Source: Chitinimonas sp. BJYL2
Lineage (GTDB): Bacteria > Pseudomonadota > Gammaproteobacteria > Burkholderiales > Chitinimonadaceae
Assembly: GCF_027257935.1 (NCBI RefSeq)
Contig: NZ_JANZKW010000005.1
Span: 1-64,000 of the forward strand
Length of the DNA: 64,000 bases
Direction of reading: 5' to 3'
Part shown: positions 35,247 through 43,384 of the stretch, one piece after another
How positions within the stretch are numbered: position 1 is the stretch's first letter
Layout of the letters: each line of letters begins with the position of its first letter
Translations under genes and position numbers: made by a program
Notes under the pieces: model-generated
What the model was told of the DNA's origin: nothing
The model's database searches: none
Seen by the model: the letters and a program-made list of their open reading frames with translations, nothing else

Positions 35247-36010
35247 ATCGCCCGCTTTCCCGGCAACTGGGCGATTTCGCCCGCGCCATGCACGATACCG
35301 ATATCGCGCAACAGCTGTTTGGCGATAGCGCCCGAGGGCACAGTGCCTACGCCAACAACGCCCTGTTCAATCGCGCCGACGCGCTGGCCGAGGCCTTCCC
35401 GGTAGTGCGGCAGCTGGTGGGGGATGACTTTTTCGGTGCGATGGCGCGCGCCCATGCCCGCGCCGAGCCGTCGCGCTCCGGTGATCTGCATGCCTATGGC
35501 GAACGTTTTGCCGACTTCATCGCCACCTTCGCGCCTGCGCAGGAGCTTCCCTATCTGGCCGACTGCGCAAAGCTGGACTGGCTGTGTCACCGCGCTTACT
35601 ACGCACCGGACCACACGCTGCTGCGGCTCGAGGCGCTGGCGGACATCCCTGCCGAACAGCACGGTGCGCTGGTCTGGTCGCTGGCGCCTTCGGCGGCACT
35701 GATGCAATCCCGCTGGCCGGTAGCGAGTTTATGGCTTGCGCACGAGTCACTGGCGCAAGGGCATGAGGCCAGTTTTCCCTCGCCCGATCAGGGTGGCGAG
35801 CGTGTACTCGTTTACCGCGATGCCATGCTCAAGGTGCGCGTGCGCCGCTTGCTGGCATCGGATGCCGCCTTCCTGCAGGCCTGCGCAGCGGGCCTGCCGA
35901 TGGCCGAGGCGCTCGAACGCGCGCTCGATGAAGACATGGATTTTGATCTGGGGCTGTCATTGCAGCGCTGGGTGGCCGACCAAGTAGTGTCGGAATTTCA
36001 TCTGGAGTAA
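35243..36010 (+). CDS. bufC: DUF2063 partner protein BufC (255 aa)
   Basis: Soluble protein with an N-terminal DUF2063 domain (about 5-95: LSRQLGDFARAMHD, SAYANNALFNRADALAEAFPVVRQLVGDDFFGAMARAHARAEPSRSGDLHAYGERFADFI) and a C-terminal alpha/beta part. Members accompany MNIO enzymes and are thought to recognise the precursor and present it to the enzyme, as MbnC does for MbnB. The 4-base overlap with bufB implies stoichiometric synthesis of a BufB-BufC complex. No catalytic motif is seen. Confidence 0.88.
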   Translation: MNRPLSRQLGDFARAMHDTDIAQQLFGDSARGHSAYANNALFNRADALAEAFPVVRQLVGDDFFGAMARAHARAEPSRSGDLHAYGERFADFIATFAPAQELPYLADCAKLDWLCHRAYYAPDHTLLRLEALADIPAEQHGALVWSLAPSAALMQSRWPVASLWLAHESLAQGHEASFPSPDQGGERVLVYRDAMLKVRVRRLLASDAAFLQACAAGLPMAEALERALDEDMDFDLGLSLQRWVADQVVSEFHLE

Positions 36011-36013
36011 TGC

Positions 36014-36499
36014 ATGCACCCTGCCACCGCGCATCTGATCCGCGCCCATCAATGCCTCGTCCACGGCCTGGCGCAATGGCTAGCGCCAATCGCAACCCTG
36101 GTGACACGTCTCTACGTGGCGCAGGTGTTCTTTCGTGCCGGCCTCAGCAAGATCGAAGATTGGGACACCACTGTGTTCCTGTTTACCGAGGAATATCGCA
36201 CGCCCCTGCTGTCACCTGCCCTTGCCGCTCTGGCAGGTACGGCCGGCGAACTGATCCTGCCGGTACTGCTGGCACTGGGTCTGGCTGGCAGACTGGGGGC
36301 GCTGGGCCTGTTTGCCGTCAATGCGATGGCGGTGGTTTCCTACTGGCACGTGCTCGGTACGCCCGAGCAGGCGGCAGGCCTGACGCACCATCTGCACTGG
36401 GGCTTGCTGCTGATGCTGCTGGCTGGGTACGGTCCGGGCAAACTATCGCTGGATACGCTGCTCACCCGCTGGTGCGGCAAGTGCAGCGCCTCCCACTGA
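36014..36499 (+). CDS. DoxX-family membrane protein of the bufferin cluster (161 aa)
   Basis: Four-helix inner-membrane protein of the DoxX family. The family start is visible (VTRLYVAQVFFRAGLSKIEDWDTTVFLFTEEY), as are LAGTAGELILPVLLALGLAGRLGALGLFAVNAMAVVSYWHVL and a last helix HLHWGLLLMLLAGYGPGKLSLD. DoxX proteins are frequent last genes of DUF2282-DUF692-DUF2063 clusters; the role there is not settled (redox or export support has been suggested). It begins 3 bases after bufC. Its stop codon directly abuts the stop of the convergent gene at 36500. Confidence 0.85.
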   Translation: MHPATAHLIRAHQCLVHGLAQWLAPIATLVTRLYVAQVFFRAGLSKIEDWDTTVFLFTEEYRTPLLSPALAALAGTAGELILPVLLALGLAGRLGALGLFAVNAMAVVSYWHVLGTPEQAAGLTHHLHWGLLLMLLAGYGPGKLSLDTLLTRWCGKCSASH

Positions 36500-37102
36500 C
36501 TAAGGACGGCCTTGCACCGCTGGCGGCGTCAACGCTGGTGGCGGTAGATTCTGCGGCGTGAACGACCCCGGTGCTTGCGGCACGATACGTTCGCGGTTGC
36601 CCATGTTCCAGCGGGCGCAGTACCACTTGGTCTGCTGGTTGGTCGTGCCCACGAGTACCGACATGGTATCGGTAATGTAGCGAACGCCATCGGCCGTATT
36701 GATGGGCCGGAAGGTCACACCCAGCGTCCGTTCGATCTGCTGTTTGGTGGATTCGACCGGCTGGGTGATCAATGCACCGATCATCAGGGCACGGCTTTCA
36801 TCGATATTGGTAAACACTTCCAGCGTGGCGGCACCGCCAAGCTGCGCACCCTGCGAATTCCACCAGCGGGCCTCGCCCCAATCGCGGATGCTGGCTTGCA
36901 GATGCTTGTTGAAGTACTCATGCCAGAAGGTGGTGCTCCAGTCGGAGCGGCACAACAGGGCCGATTCCACCTTGTCGTTGAAGTCGGTAGGCAAGGCATG
37001 CACCTGGGCAGCCAGCAGCGCGCCGGCCACCCAGATGGCACAGCGGCTAACCCGAGTTGCGCAGGCCTGCGGCAATCCCGTTGATGGTGAGGTGAATCGC
37101 AT
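36500..37102 (-). CDS. Exported protein of unknown function (200 aa)
   Basis: Not recognised. A probable signal peptide (CAIWVAGALLAAQVHA, cut before LPTDFNDKV) sits after an unusually long basic N-terminal part. The mature part has paired Cys (LLCRSDW and WYCARWNMGN), blocks rich in Thr/Asn (GALITQPVESTKQQIERTLGVTF, ADGVRYITDTMSVLVGTTNQ), and a Pro-rich tail (SFTPQNLPPPALTPPAVQG). The ATG at 37102 overlaps the ppc stop by 56 bases; GAGG lies 9 bases upstream. Likely co-transcribed with ppc, but no functional link is evident. Confidence 0.65.
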   Translation of the reverse strand: MRFTSPSTGLPQACATRVSRCAIWVAGALLAAQVHALPTDFNDKVESALLCRSDWSTTFWHEYFNKHLQASIRDWGEARWWNSQGAQLGGAATLEVFTNIDESRALMIGALITQPVESTKQQIERTLGVTFRPINTADGVRYITDTMSVLVGTTNQQTKWYCARWNMGNRERIVPQAPGSFTPQNLPPPALTPPAVQGRP

Positions 37103-39806
37103 ACAGCACATCCTCGCTCTCGTCGCCCTCGCGGAACCGCTTCACCAGATCGACTTGCAGGTGGTTCAGCGGGTCCAGATAGGGTAGCCGGTTCTTGAGG
37201 CTACGCGCCAGCAGCGGGTTATCGCCGAGTAGTTCCTTGTGTCCGGTGATCGCGAGTACGGCATCCACGGCACGGCGCCACTCCTGCTTGATGCGGCCGA
37301 AGATCGCCTCGGCAATCGCCGGGTCCTTCACCAAGGTCGCGTAGCGGCTCGCAATATGGATATCGCTCTTGGCCAGCACCATCTCCATATTGCTGATGGT
37401 GGAGCGGAAGAACGGCCATTCGCGGTACAGGCGGGCCAGCTCTTCAATCCCGGCCTCACCCTTCTCGTCGCGGTAGGCCGCAATCGCGGTACCAAAGCCA
37501 TACCAGCCCGGCAGCATCAGGCGGCTTTGTGCCCAGGAGAACACCCAGGGAATCGCGCGCAGATCGCCGATATGGTTGGTGGCCTTGCGCGCCGAGGGGC
37601 GGCTGCCGATATTGAGTTTGGCAATCTCCGAGATCGGCGTGGCTTCGCGGAAATAGGTGATGAAATCGGGCGTGGCATACACTAGGTCGCGGTATTCGCG
37701 GTAGGCAAGGCCCGAGAGCTTTTCGAGCAAAGCGTGGCGCTCCGGCGTATCAGCCGCAACGGCCGCTTCCGTGGGGAAGCTCGCGCTCAGCGTGGCCGCC
37801 AGCAGGGTTTCCAGGTTGCGGCGACCCACTTCGGGGTCAGCATACTTGGCGGCAATCACTTCACCCTGTTCGGTGATGCGGATCTGCCCGGCCACCGAGC
37901 CGGCGGGCTGCGCCAGAATGGCCTCATAGCTGGGGCCACCACCACGACCGACCGAGCCGCCGCGGCCATGGAACAGGCGCAGGCGTACGCCGGCTTCGGC
38001 GAACACCTCCACCAGCTTGACCTCGGCCTTGTAGAGTTCCCAGTTGCTGGTGAGGTAGCCGCCATCCTTGTTGCTGTCGGAATAGCCCAGCATGATTTCC
38101 TGCACACCAGCACGCTGATCAACCAGCTGACGCCACTGCGGCAAGGCCAGCAGGTCGCGCACGATGGCATCGCAGGCCCGCAGATCGGGAATCGTTTCGA
38201 ACAGCGGGATGATATTGACGGCCGCATGCGGCGTGGGCGAGAGCGCGATCAGACCCACTTCCTTGAGCAGCACGGCTACTTCGAGCAGGTCCGACACGCT
38301 TTGCGCGTTGGATATGATGTAGTTGGGCAAGGCCGCTGCGCCGTACTTGGCGTGGATCTCGGCGGCCGTGCGCACGATGGCCAGCTCCTTGGCGCTTTCT
38401 TCGCTGTATTGCACATAAGGCGTTTGCAGCAGGCGGGCGCTGGCCAGTTCGCGCAACAGCACTTTCTGGCGCGCTTCCTCGCTCAGCGCGGCGTAGTCCT
38501 CCAGCCCGGCTTTCTCGAACAGTTCGGCGACGACTTTCTCGTGGATGCCGCTGTGCTGGCGCATATCCAGCGGTGCCAGATGGAAACCGAATACATCGAC
38601 GGCGCGAATCAAACGCCGCAGGCGGCCGCTGGCCAGGATCGCCGAGCCATGCGCCGCCAGCGAGGCCGACAGGGCCCGCAAGTCGCCCGCCAACTCTGCC
38701 GCTGTGGCATAGGGGGCGATACCGGCATCGGCCAAGATGCCGCCGCGGAACTTGCCCAGCACATGCGCGGTAGAGAGGATGCGTTGGCGGATGGTGTTCA
38801 TGGCCAGGCGATAAGGCTCTTCGCTACGGCTGGCAGGCTGGTTGGCAAACGCCGCGCCGATCGCGTGCACGGCATCGCTGGCCTGCACCATGCGCGAGGA
38901 CAGGCTCAGCTCGCTTTCGAGCTTGGTGGCCTCTTCATAGTAAAAATCGAACGCCACCGCAGCCTGGCGGCCGACGGCATGCAGGGTGACTTCGGGCACC
39001 ACAAAGGGGTTGCCGTCACGGTCACCGCCGATCCAGCAGCCCACGTGCATGAATACCGGCAGCTCGACCGGCTCACCGAGCAAGGCGCTCAAACGGTCTT
39101 CAAGTTCGATGTAGATGCGTGGCAGCTGCTTGAGGAAGGTGGAGCGGAAATAGCTGATGCCGTTTTCGATTTCATCGCTGACCTGCAGCTTGAAGGCGCG
39201 GATTTCGCGCGTCTGCCACAGCGTGAGGATCACGCGCTGCAGGGCGATATCGTTTTCTTCCAGCTCTTCGGGCATCAGCGTCTGCCGGTCGCGCATGGTC
39301 AGCGCGCGGGCGATCGTGCGTTCGCAATCGAGCAGGGTCTTGCGTTGTACTTCGGTCGGGTGCGCGGTCAATACCGGGGCGATCAGTGTGGCAGCCACCA
39401 GGTTCTTGATCGCCTCGGCCGAAACACCGCGCGCTGTCAGCTCGTCGAGCGAGTGGGTGAGGCTGCCGCGCTGTGCCGGGCTGCGCTGGATGCGGTGGTA
39501 GCGACGGCGGCGGTTGTGGTGCAGGTCTTCGGCAATGTTCGACAGGTGCGAGAAGTAGCTGAACGCACGCGCCACAGCCACCGTCGTATCGTGGCTCAGA
39601 TTCGCCAGCGTGGCGGCCAGCTCATCGGCCGCGCTGGAATCGGCTTCCCACACGAAGCGGCTGGCCAGCTCGCGGATCGCCTCGATCTGCTTGAGCGTGT
39701 CGGTGCCCGACTCACGCTCGATGGTATCGGCCAGCATGGTGGCCAGCAGGTTGAGATCCTGCTCCAGCGGCAGGTCTTTGGCGGTAGCGTTGTCGTACAG
39801 GGCCAT
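37047..39806 (-). CDS. ppc: Phosphoenolpyruvate carboxylase (919 aa)
   Basis: Anaplerotic enzyme making oxaloacetate from PEP and bicarbonate. The catalytic His is in LTAHPTEVQRKTLLDCE, with further active-site blocks GGDRDGNPFV, LDMRQHSGIHE, MLGYSDSNKDGGYLTSNW, FHGRGGSVGRGGGPSYEAI and the C-terminal GIAAGLRNSG. Length is normal. The ATG at 39806 was preferred to a TTG two codons earlier. A perfect 17-base palindrome at 39877-39893 may be an operator. Carbonic anhydrase in the same window could supply its bicarbonate. Confidence 0.97.
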   Translation of the reverse strand: MALYDNATAKDLPLEQDLNLLATMLADTIERESGTDTLKQIEAIRELASRFVWEADSSAADELAATLANLSHDTTVAVARAFSYFSHLSNIAEDLHHNRRRRYHRIQRSPAQRGSLTHSLDELTARGVSAEAIKNLVAATLIAPVLTAHPTEVQRKTLLDCERTIARALTMRDRQTLMPEELEENDIALQRVILTLWQTREIRAFKLQVSDEIENGISYFRSTFLKQLPRIYIELEDRLSALLGEPVELPVFMHVGCWIGGDRDGNPFVVPEVTLHAVGRQAAVAFDFYYEEATKLESELSLSSRMVQASDAVHAIGAAFANQPASRSEEPYRLAMNTIRQRILSTAHVLGKFRGGILADAGIAPYATAAELAGDLRALSASLAAHGSAILASGRLRRLIRAVDVFGFHLAPLDMRQHSGIHEKVVAELFEKAGLEDYAALSEEARQKVLLRELASARLLQTPYVQYSEESAKELAIVRTAAEIHAKYGAAALPNYIISNAQSVSDLLEVAVLLKEVGLIALSPTPHAAVNIIPLFETIPDLRACDAIVRDLLALPQWRQLVDQRAGVQEIMLGYSDSNKDGGYLTSNWELYKAEVKLVEVFAEAGVRLRLFHGRGGSVGRGGGPSYEAILAQPAGSVAGQIRITEQGEVIAAKYADPEVGRRNLETLLAATLSASFPTEAAVAADTPERHALLEKLSGLAYREYRDLVYATPDFITYFREATPISEIAKLNIGSRPSARKATNHIGDLRAIPWVFSWAQSRLMLPGWYGFGTAIAAYRDEKGEAGIEELARLYREWPFFRSTISNMEMVLAKSDIHIASRYATLVKDPAIAEAIFGRIKQEWRRAVDAVLAITGHKELLGDNPLLARSLKNRLPYLDPLNHLQVDLVKRFREGDESEDVLYAIHLTINGIAAGLRNSG

Positions 39807-39876
39807 GATCAATCTCGCGACGTGGGTTTTGCTGCGGTGCGGTAGCCAGAGTAAGGGATAGTCCGCACGTAGGGAA

Positions 39877-39893
39877 TTGTAGTTTAACTACAA
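39877..39893. promoter_or_regulatory. Perfect palindrome upstream of ppc
   Basis: TTGTAGTT-T-AACTACAA is a perfect dyad 70 bases before the ppc start. On the minus strand it lies directly downstream of a TATAAA -10-like element, a typical repressor position. The regulator is unknown. Confidence 0.5.
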
Positions 39894-39930
39894 GTTTATA
39901 ACCGGATCGCCCTTGTGCGCCACAAAACAG

Positions 39931-39956
39931 AAAGGCCGTGCAGATGCACGGCCTTT
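39931..39956 (-). terminator. Terminator of the porin / PstS-like unit
   Basis: Perfect 11-bp stem AAAGGCCGTGC / GCACGGCCTTT with a 4-base loop. On the minus strand it is followed by CTGTTTTG. It lies 39 bases beyond the PstS-like stop and upstream of the ppc promoter region. Confidence 0.85.
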
Positions 39957-39994
39957 TCTCTTGCAAAACAAAGCTTTCCTTGCCAAAAAAAGGC

Positions 39995-40402
39995 TCAGAA
40001 GCTGCCGACCACCTTCACGCTACCATCAACAGACCCCTTGTCGATGTAGCCAATTGCAGCTGGGTTGCCCGCAACAAACTTCTTCACATCGGCACTACCA
40101 CCCACTTCCTTGGGCGGGGTACCCTTGCCGGTGAACTGCATCTTGGCCCAGTGCGCCTTGACGCCTGCAGGGTCCTTCTTGAGTACTTTGCTGCTGAATT
40201 CCCCGCGCGTGGCGCCATCGCTTTGATCCACCGGGGTGGCACTACCGCCACTCGGGAAGCTTGTGGATTTACCCAGGAAGATGCTGGCAATCTGCTCGGG
40301 CGAGAGGCTGTCGACACCCGACTTGGGATTGACGACAACCGCCACCTCGGCCTGAGCGGCTACCGTCAGCAGGGCAAGCAAGGTGAGCATGTGGATTTTC
40401 AT
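39995..40402 (-). CDS. Short PstS-like periplasmic binding protein (135 aa)
   Basis: Exported small protein resembling one lobe of phosphate-binding PstS. Signal peptide MKIHMLTLLALLTVAAQA. The mature part opens EVAVVVNPKSGVDSLSPEQIASIFLGKSTSFPSGG, matching the PstS region where the binding protein domain recurs, and continues DQSDGATRGEFSSKVL and AAIGYIDKGSVDGSVKVV. At 135 residues it is less than half of a true PstS, and no pstCAB genes are nearby. It follows a porin gene by 12 bases, so the pair may act together in uptake of an anion. Confidence 0.8.
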   Translation of the reverse strand: MKIHMLTLLALLTVAAQAEVAVVVNPKSGVDSLSPEQIASIFLGKSTSFPSGGSATPVDQSDGATRGEFSSKVLKKDPAGVKAHWAKMQFTGKGTPPKEVGGSADVKKFVAGNPAAIGYIDKGSVDGSVKVVGSF

Positions 40403-40414
40403 GATGCCCCCTCC

Positions 40415-41677
40415 TTAGAAAACGAAGTCAGCAGCGATGGTGTAGACATTTACCGACTCACCGGCAAATGCAGACCGCAGCTTGAATGGATCGGTGGAAT
40501 CAATCTTCTGCTTGGTAAAGAAGTTGTCCTTGCCCTTTTCAGTCTGTACGCGGTCGAACTGGAACTTGATGGCCACATTCTTCATGGCATTCCAGCGCAG
40601 ACCCAGCGTGGTCGTGCTCTGATCCGCACCTGCCTTGGTATCAATGACTGCGGCCTTGAGACCTGCAAGCTGGACGGTCGGCGTGGGGAGGTTGTCAGTG
40701 ATGTGGTTCACCTTGGTCTCGACGCTGGCGTAACTGACATAAGGCGTGAAGTCACCAAAGCGGTAGCCCAGCGTGGTGTACCAACCGTCCGTGTCATCGA
40801 CGAAACTCTCGGTACGGCGCTGGGTATACTCGCCCTGGAAGACCAGCTGACCATCATCGTAGGTTGCCCCGATGCCGGTAAAACTGGCCAGCTTGTCCTT
40901 GATGATCAAGTCATTGAGGGCGGCCTTCCATGGGCCCGAAATGGCAGCAGGCAACACGGTGCTGTTGGCGACGGCGCTCATCCCGGGAATCAGGATCGTG
41001 TCCATGCCGGGGCTGTGGCCGGTCAAGTCCGTACGGATGTAACCTGCGCGGAACAGCCAGGAGTCAATCTCGTAAACGGCATTGATCCCCATCATCTTCT
41101 TGAAATCGATGTTGAAATCACCGGGCAACTTGGTCTTCGATGCGCCCGTGTAGGGCTGCAAGGTCACCGTCCCGTCACCGACATTGTGCTTGTAGAGCAT
41201 GTCGATACCATCGAAACGACCATTGGCAACCTGTGAGTACACATCAACTGGCGGGCGAGCCCAGATATTGGCATAGCCCACATTGCGGTAGTCCGAGATC
41301 AGGAAGGTGGGGGTACCGATCCGGCCCACGCGCACTGCCACATTCGGCGTGGCCTGATACTTCACGAAAGCCCACTCCACCCCAGGGGTGAAGTTGTTCT
41401 TTTCGTTCTTGGTCGAGAGCAGTTGCAGGGTCGCCGACCACTGATCATTGAACTTGGCCACACCTTGCACGCCAAGCTTGGTATCGACGGTGTAAGAGGC
41501 GTTCTTCTTGGCCCCGTTGGGCTGACTGGAAACAGCACGGAACTCGGCATTGTCCGTATTGGTGCTGACTGCACTGACGGTACCGAAACCGGAAAAACTG
41601 AAGGCCGTATCATCAGCCCAAGCAGCAGCCGACAAAGCTGTCGCCAATGCAAGTGCGAGGGGTTTGAGGGTCTGCAC
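40415..41677 (-). CDS. Outer-membrane porin-like protein (420 aa)
   Basis: Probable beta-barrel. GTG start at 41677 with GGAG 7 bases upstream yields the signal peptide VQTLKPLALALATALSAAAWA. The mature chain begins DDTAFSFSGFGTVSAV and alternates hydrophobic and polar residues, with many aromatic-rich strand patterns (GDFTPYVSYASVETKVNHI, TTLGLRWNAMKNVAIKFQFDRV). It ends VNVYTIAADFVF with the terminal Phe needed for barrel assembly. A longer ATG frame to 41773 has no signal at its N-terminus. Specificity is unknown; the downstream PstS-like gene hints at an anion. Confidence 0.8.
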   Translation of the reverse strand: MQTLKPLALALATALSAAAWADDTAFSFSGFGTVSAVSTNTDNAEFRAVSSQPNGAKKNASYTVDTKLGVQGVAKFNDQWSATLQLLSTKNEKNNFTPGVEWAFVKYQATPNVAVRVGRIGTPTFLISDYRNVGYANIWARPPVDVYSQVANGRFDGIDMLYKHNVGDGTVTLQPYTGASKTKLPGDFNIDFKKMMGINAVYEIDSWLFRAGYIRTDLTGHSPGMDTILIPGMSAVANSTVLPAAISGPWKAALNDLIIKDKLASFTGIGATYDDGQLVFQGEYTQRRTESFVDDTDGWYTTLGYRFGDFTPYVSYASVETKVNHITDNLPTPTVQLAGLKAAVIDTKAGADQSTTTLGLRWNAMKNVAIKFQFDRVQTEKGKDNFFTKQKIDSTDPFKLRSAFAGESVNVYTIAADFVF

Positions 41678-41776
41678 GTTCACTCTCCAGGATACAAAGG
41701 GGGATGCGGCGTCGAATCTTGTGGTGCTACAGCGGCGCGCCAGAGCCACCGCAACGATCCGCCCCGGATACACCGG

Positions 41777-43297
41777 CTAGTGCAGCAGCAAGGCAAGCAC
41801 AACCAGCAGGGCAGCCAGCAATCCGGCAATGGTCGCGAGCCATTCATTGCGTTGCTGCTGGCTCTGGAGCATTTGCTCGGTCACTGTTACCAGCTTAGTC
41901 TGCTGCTCTCCTTCGGCAAGCCGGACAAGCGCACGAGGCAGGGCAGGTAGAGTTTCTGCCCAGTACGGCGCCTCCACCTTGATCTGGCGCAACAGCGCGC
42001 GCCAGCCCACCTGTTCGTTCATCCACCGCGTCAGGAAAGGCTTTGCGGTATCCCAGAGGTCCAGTTCTGGGTCCAGTTGACGACCCAGACCCTCGATGTT
42101 GAGCAGGGTTTTCTGCAGCAATACCAGTTGTGGCTGAATTTCCACATTGAAGCGGCGTGAGGTCTCGAACAAACGCAGCAAAATCTGCCCCAGCGAGATT
42201 TCTGCCAGCGGCTTATCGAAGATCGGCTCGCAGACGGTGCGGATGGCGGCTTCGAGTTCTTCGACGCGCGTTTCTTTGGGCACCCAGCCTGATTCGATAT
42301 GGGCGGTGGCCACGCGGCGGTAATCGCGATTGAAGAAGGCGAGGAAATTGATCGCCAGATAGCGTTTGTCGAACTCCGACAGACTGCCGACGATGCCGAA
42401 ATCGAGCGCAATGTACCGCCCATCCGGCGCGACCAGAATATTGCCGGGGTGCATATCTGCATGGAAAAAGCCGTGGCGGAATACTTGGGTGAAGAAGATT
42501 TCCACCCCGAACCGGCTTAGTTGCTTGAGGTCGATACCCTGCTCACACAGCGTATCGATCTGCGAGACCGGCGTGCCATCCATCCACTCAAGCACCATCA
42601 CTTCGCGGCTGGTGTAGTCCCACAGAATCTCTGGCACCAGCAGCATGTTCGATGCGGGGAAATTGCGCCTTAGCTGACTGCCGTTGGCGGCTTCGCGTTG
42701 CAGATCGAGTTCGTCATGAAGATAGCGGTCGAATTCCGCCACCACTTCACGGGGCTTCAGGCGCTTGCCGTCGGCAAACAGTTTCTCGACCAGCCAAGCC
42801 ATGACCTTGAGCAAGGCCAGATCGGATTCGATCACGGGCTGGATGCCGGGGCGCAGCACCTTCACCGCCACGCGGCGGCCATCGGGCAGCTCCGCGTAAT
42901 GGACTTGCGCCACCGAGGCCGAAGCGACCGGCGTGGTATCAAAACGACTGAACAGCGCGCGCGGCGGCTTGCCCAGCGCAGTTTCGATGACCTGTTCGGC
43001 AATGTCCGAATCAAAGGGTTTGACCCGATCCTGCAGACGCGTGAGCTCACTGGCCACATCTGCCGGCACCAGATCCGGCCGGGTGGAGAGCACCTGGCCA
43101 AACTTGACGAAGATGGGCCCGAGCTTCTCCAACGCCCGGCGCAAACGTACTGCGCGCGGCGCCTCGAAGCGGCGCCAGAACAGGATCAGTTTGACGGTGC
43201 GTTCCAGCCCGCGCACGCGCTCGTGGCCAAGGATGAACTCGTCCAGCCCGTAGGCAAAGACAATGCGGAGGATCTTGAGGAGCCGAAGCAGGAACAT
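41777..43297 (-). CDS. ubiB: Ubiquinone biosynthesis kinase-like protein UbiB (506 aa)
   Basis: Atypical ABC1/ADCK-family ATPase needed for aerobic and anaerobic ubiquinone production. The family KxGQ motif is KFGQ at residues 65-68 ([19 protein letters not shown]), the A-rich nucleotide loop is in [28 protein letters not shown], and [11 protein letters not shown] plus [12 protein letters not shown] provide the kinase-like catalytic and metal loops. A C-terminal membrane anchor ([21 protein letters not shown]) is present. It lies apart from the ubiH pair at 19-21 kb, and ubiE/ubiJ are not adjacent. Confidence 0.94.
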   Translation of the reverse strand: MFLLRLLKILRIVFAYGLDEFILGHERVRGLERTVKLILFWRRFEAPRAVRLRRALEKLGPIFVKFGQVLSTRPDLVPADVASELTRLQDRVKPFDSDIAEQVIETALGKPPRALFSRFDTTPVASASVAQVHYAELPDGRRVAVKVLRPGIQPVIESDLALLKVMAWLVEKLFADGKRLKPREVVAEFDRYLHDELDLQREAANGSQLRRNFPASNMLLVPEILWDYTSREVMVLEWMDGTPVSQIDTLCEQGIDLKQLSRFGVEIFFTQVFRHGFFHADMHPGNILVAPDGRYIALDFGIVGSLSEFDKRYLAINFLAFFNRDYRRVATAHIESGWVPKETRVEELEAAIRTVCEPIFDKPLAEISLGQILLRLFETSRRFNVEIQPQLVLLQKTLLNIEGLGRQLDPELDLWDTAKPFLTRWMNEQVGWRALLRQIKVEAPYWAETLPALPRALVRLAEGEQQTKLVTVTEQMLQSQQQRNEWLATIAGLLAALLVVLALLLH

Positions 43298-43384
43298 GCG
43301 ATCAGGCCAGCGCAGGAGAGGCCGCGATTATCACGCGAAACGAGCATGGCGGGCAGCGTTACCGCCGCCCACCACACCTGATGC

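Noticed and set aside
37734-39845. A 703-codon open frame opposite ppc
   Set aside because: Antisense shadow of a perfectly conserved PEP carboxylase; composition is that of reverse-complement coding DNA and no ribosome-binding site or motif is seen.
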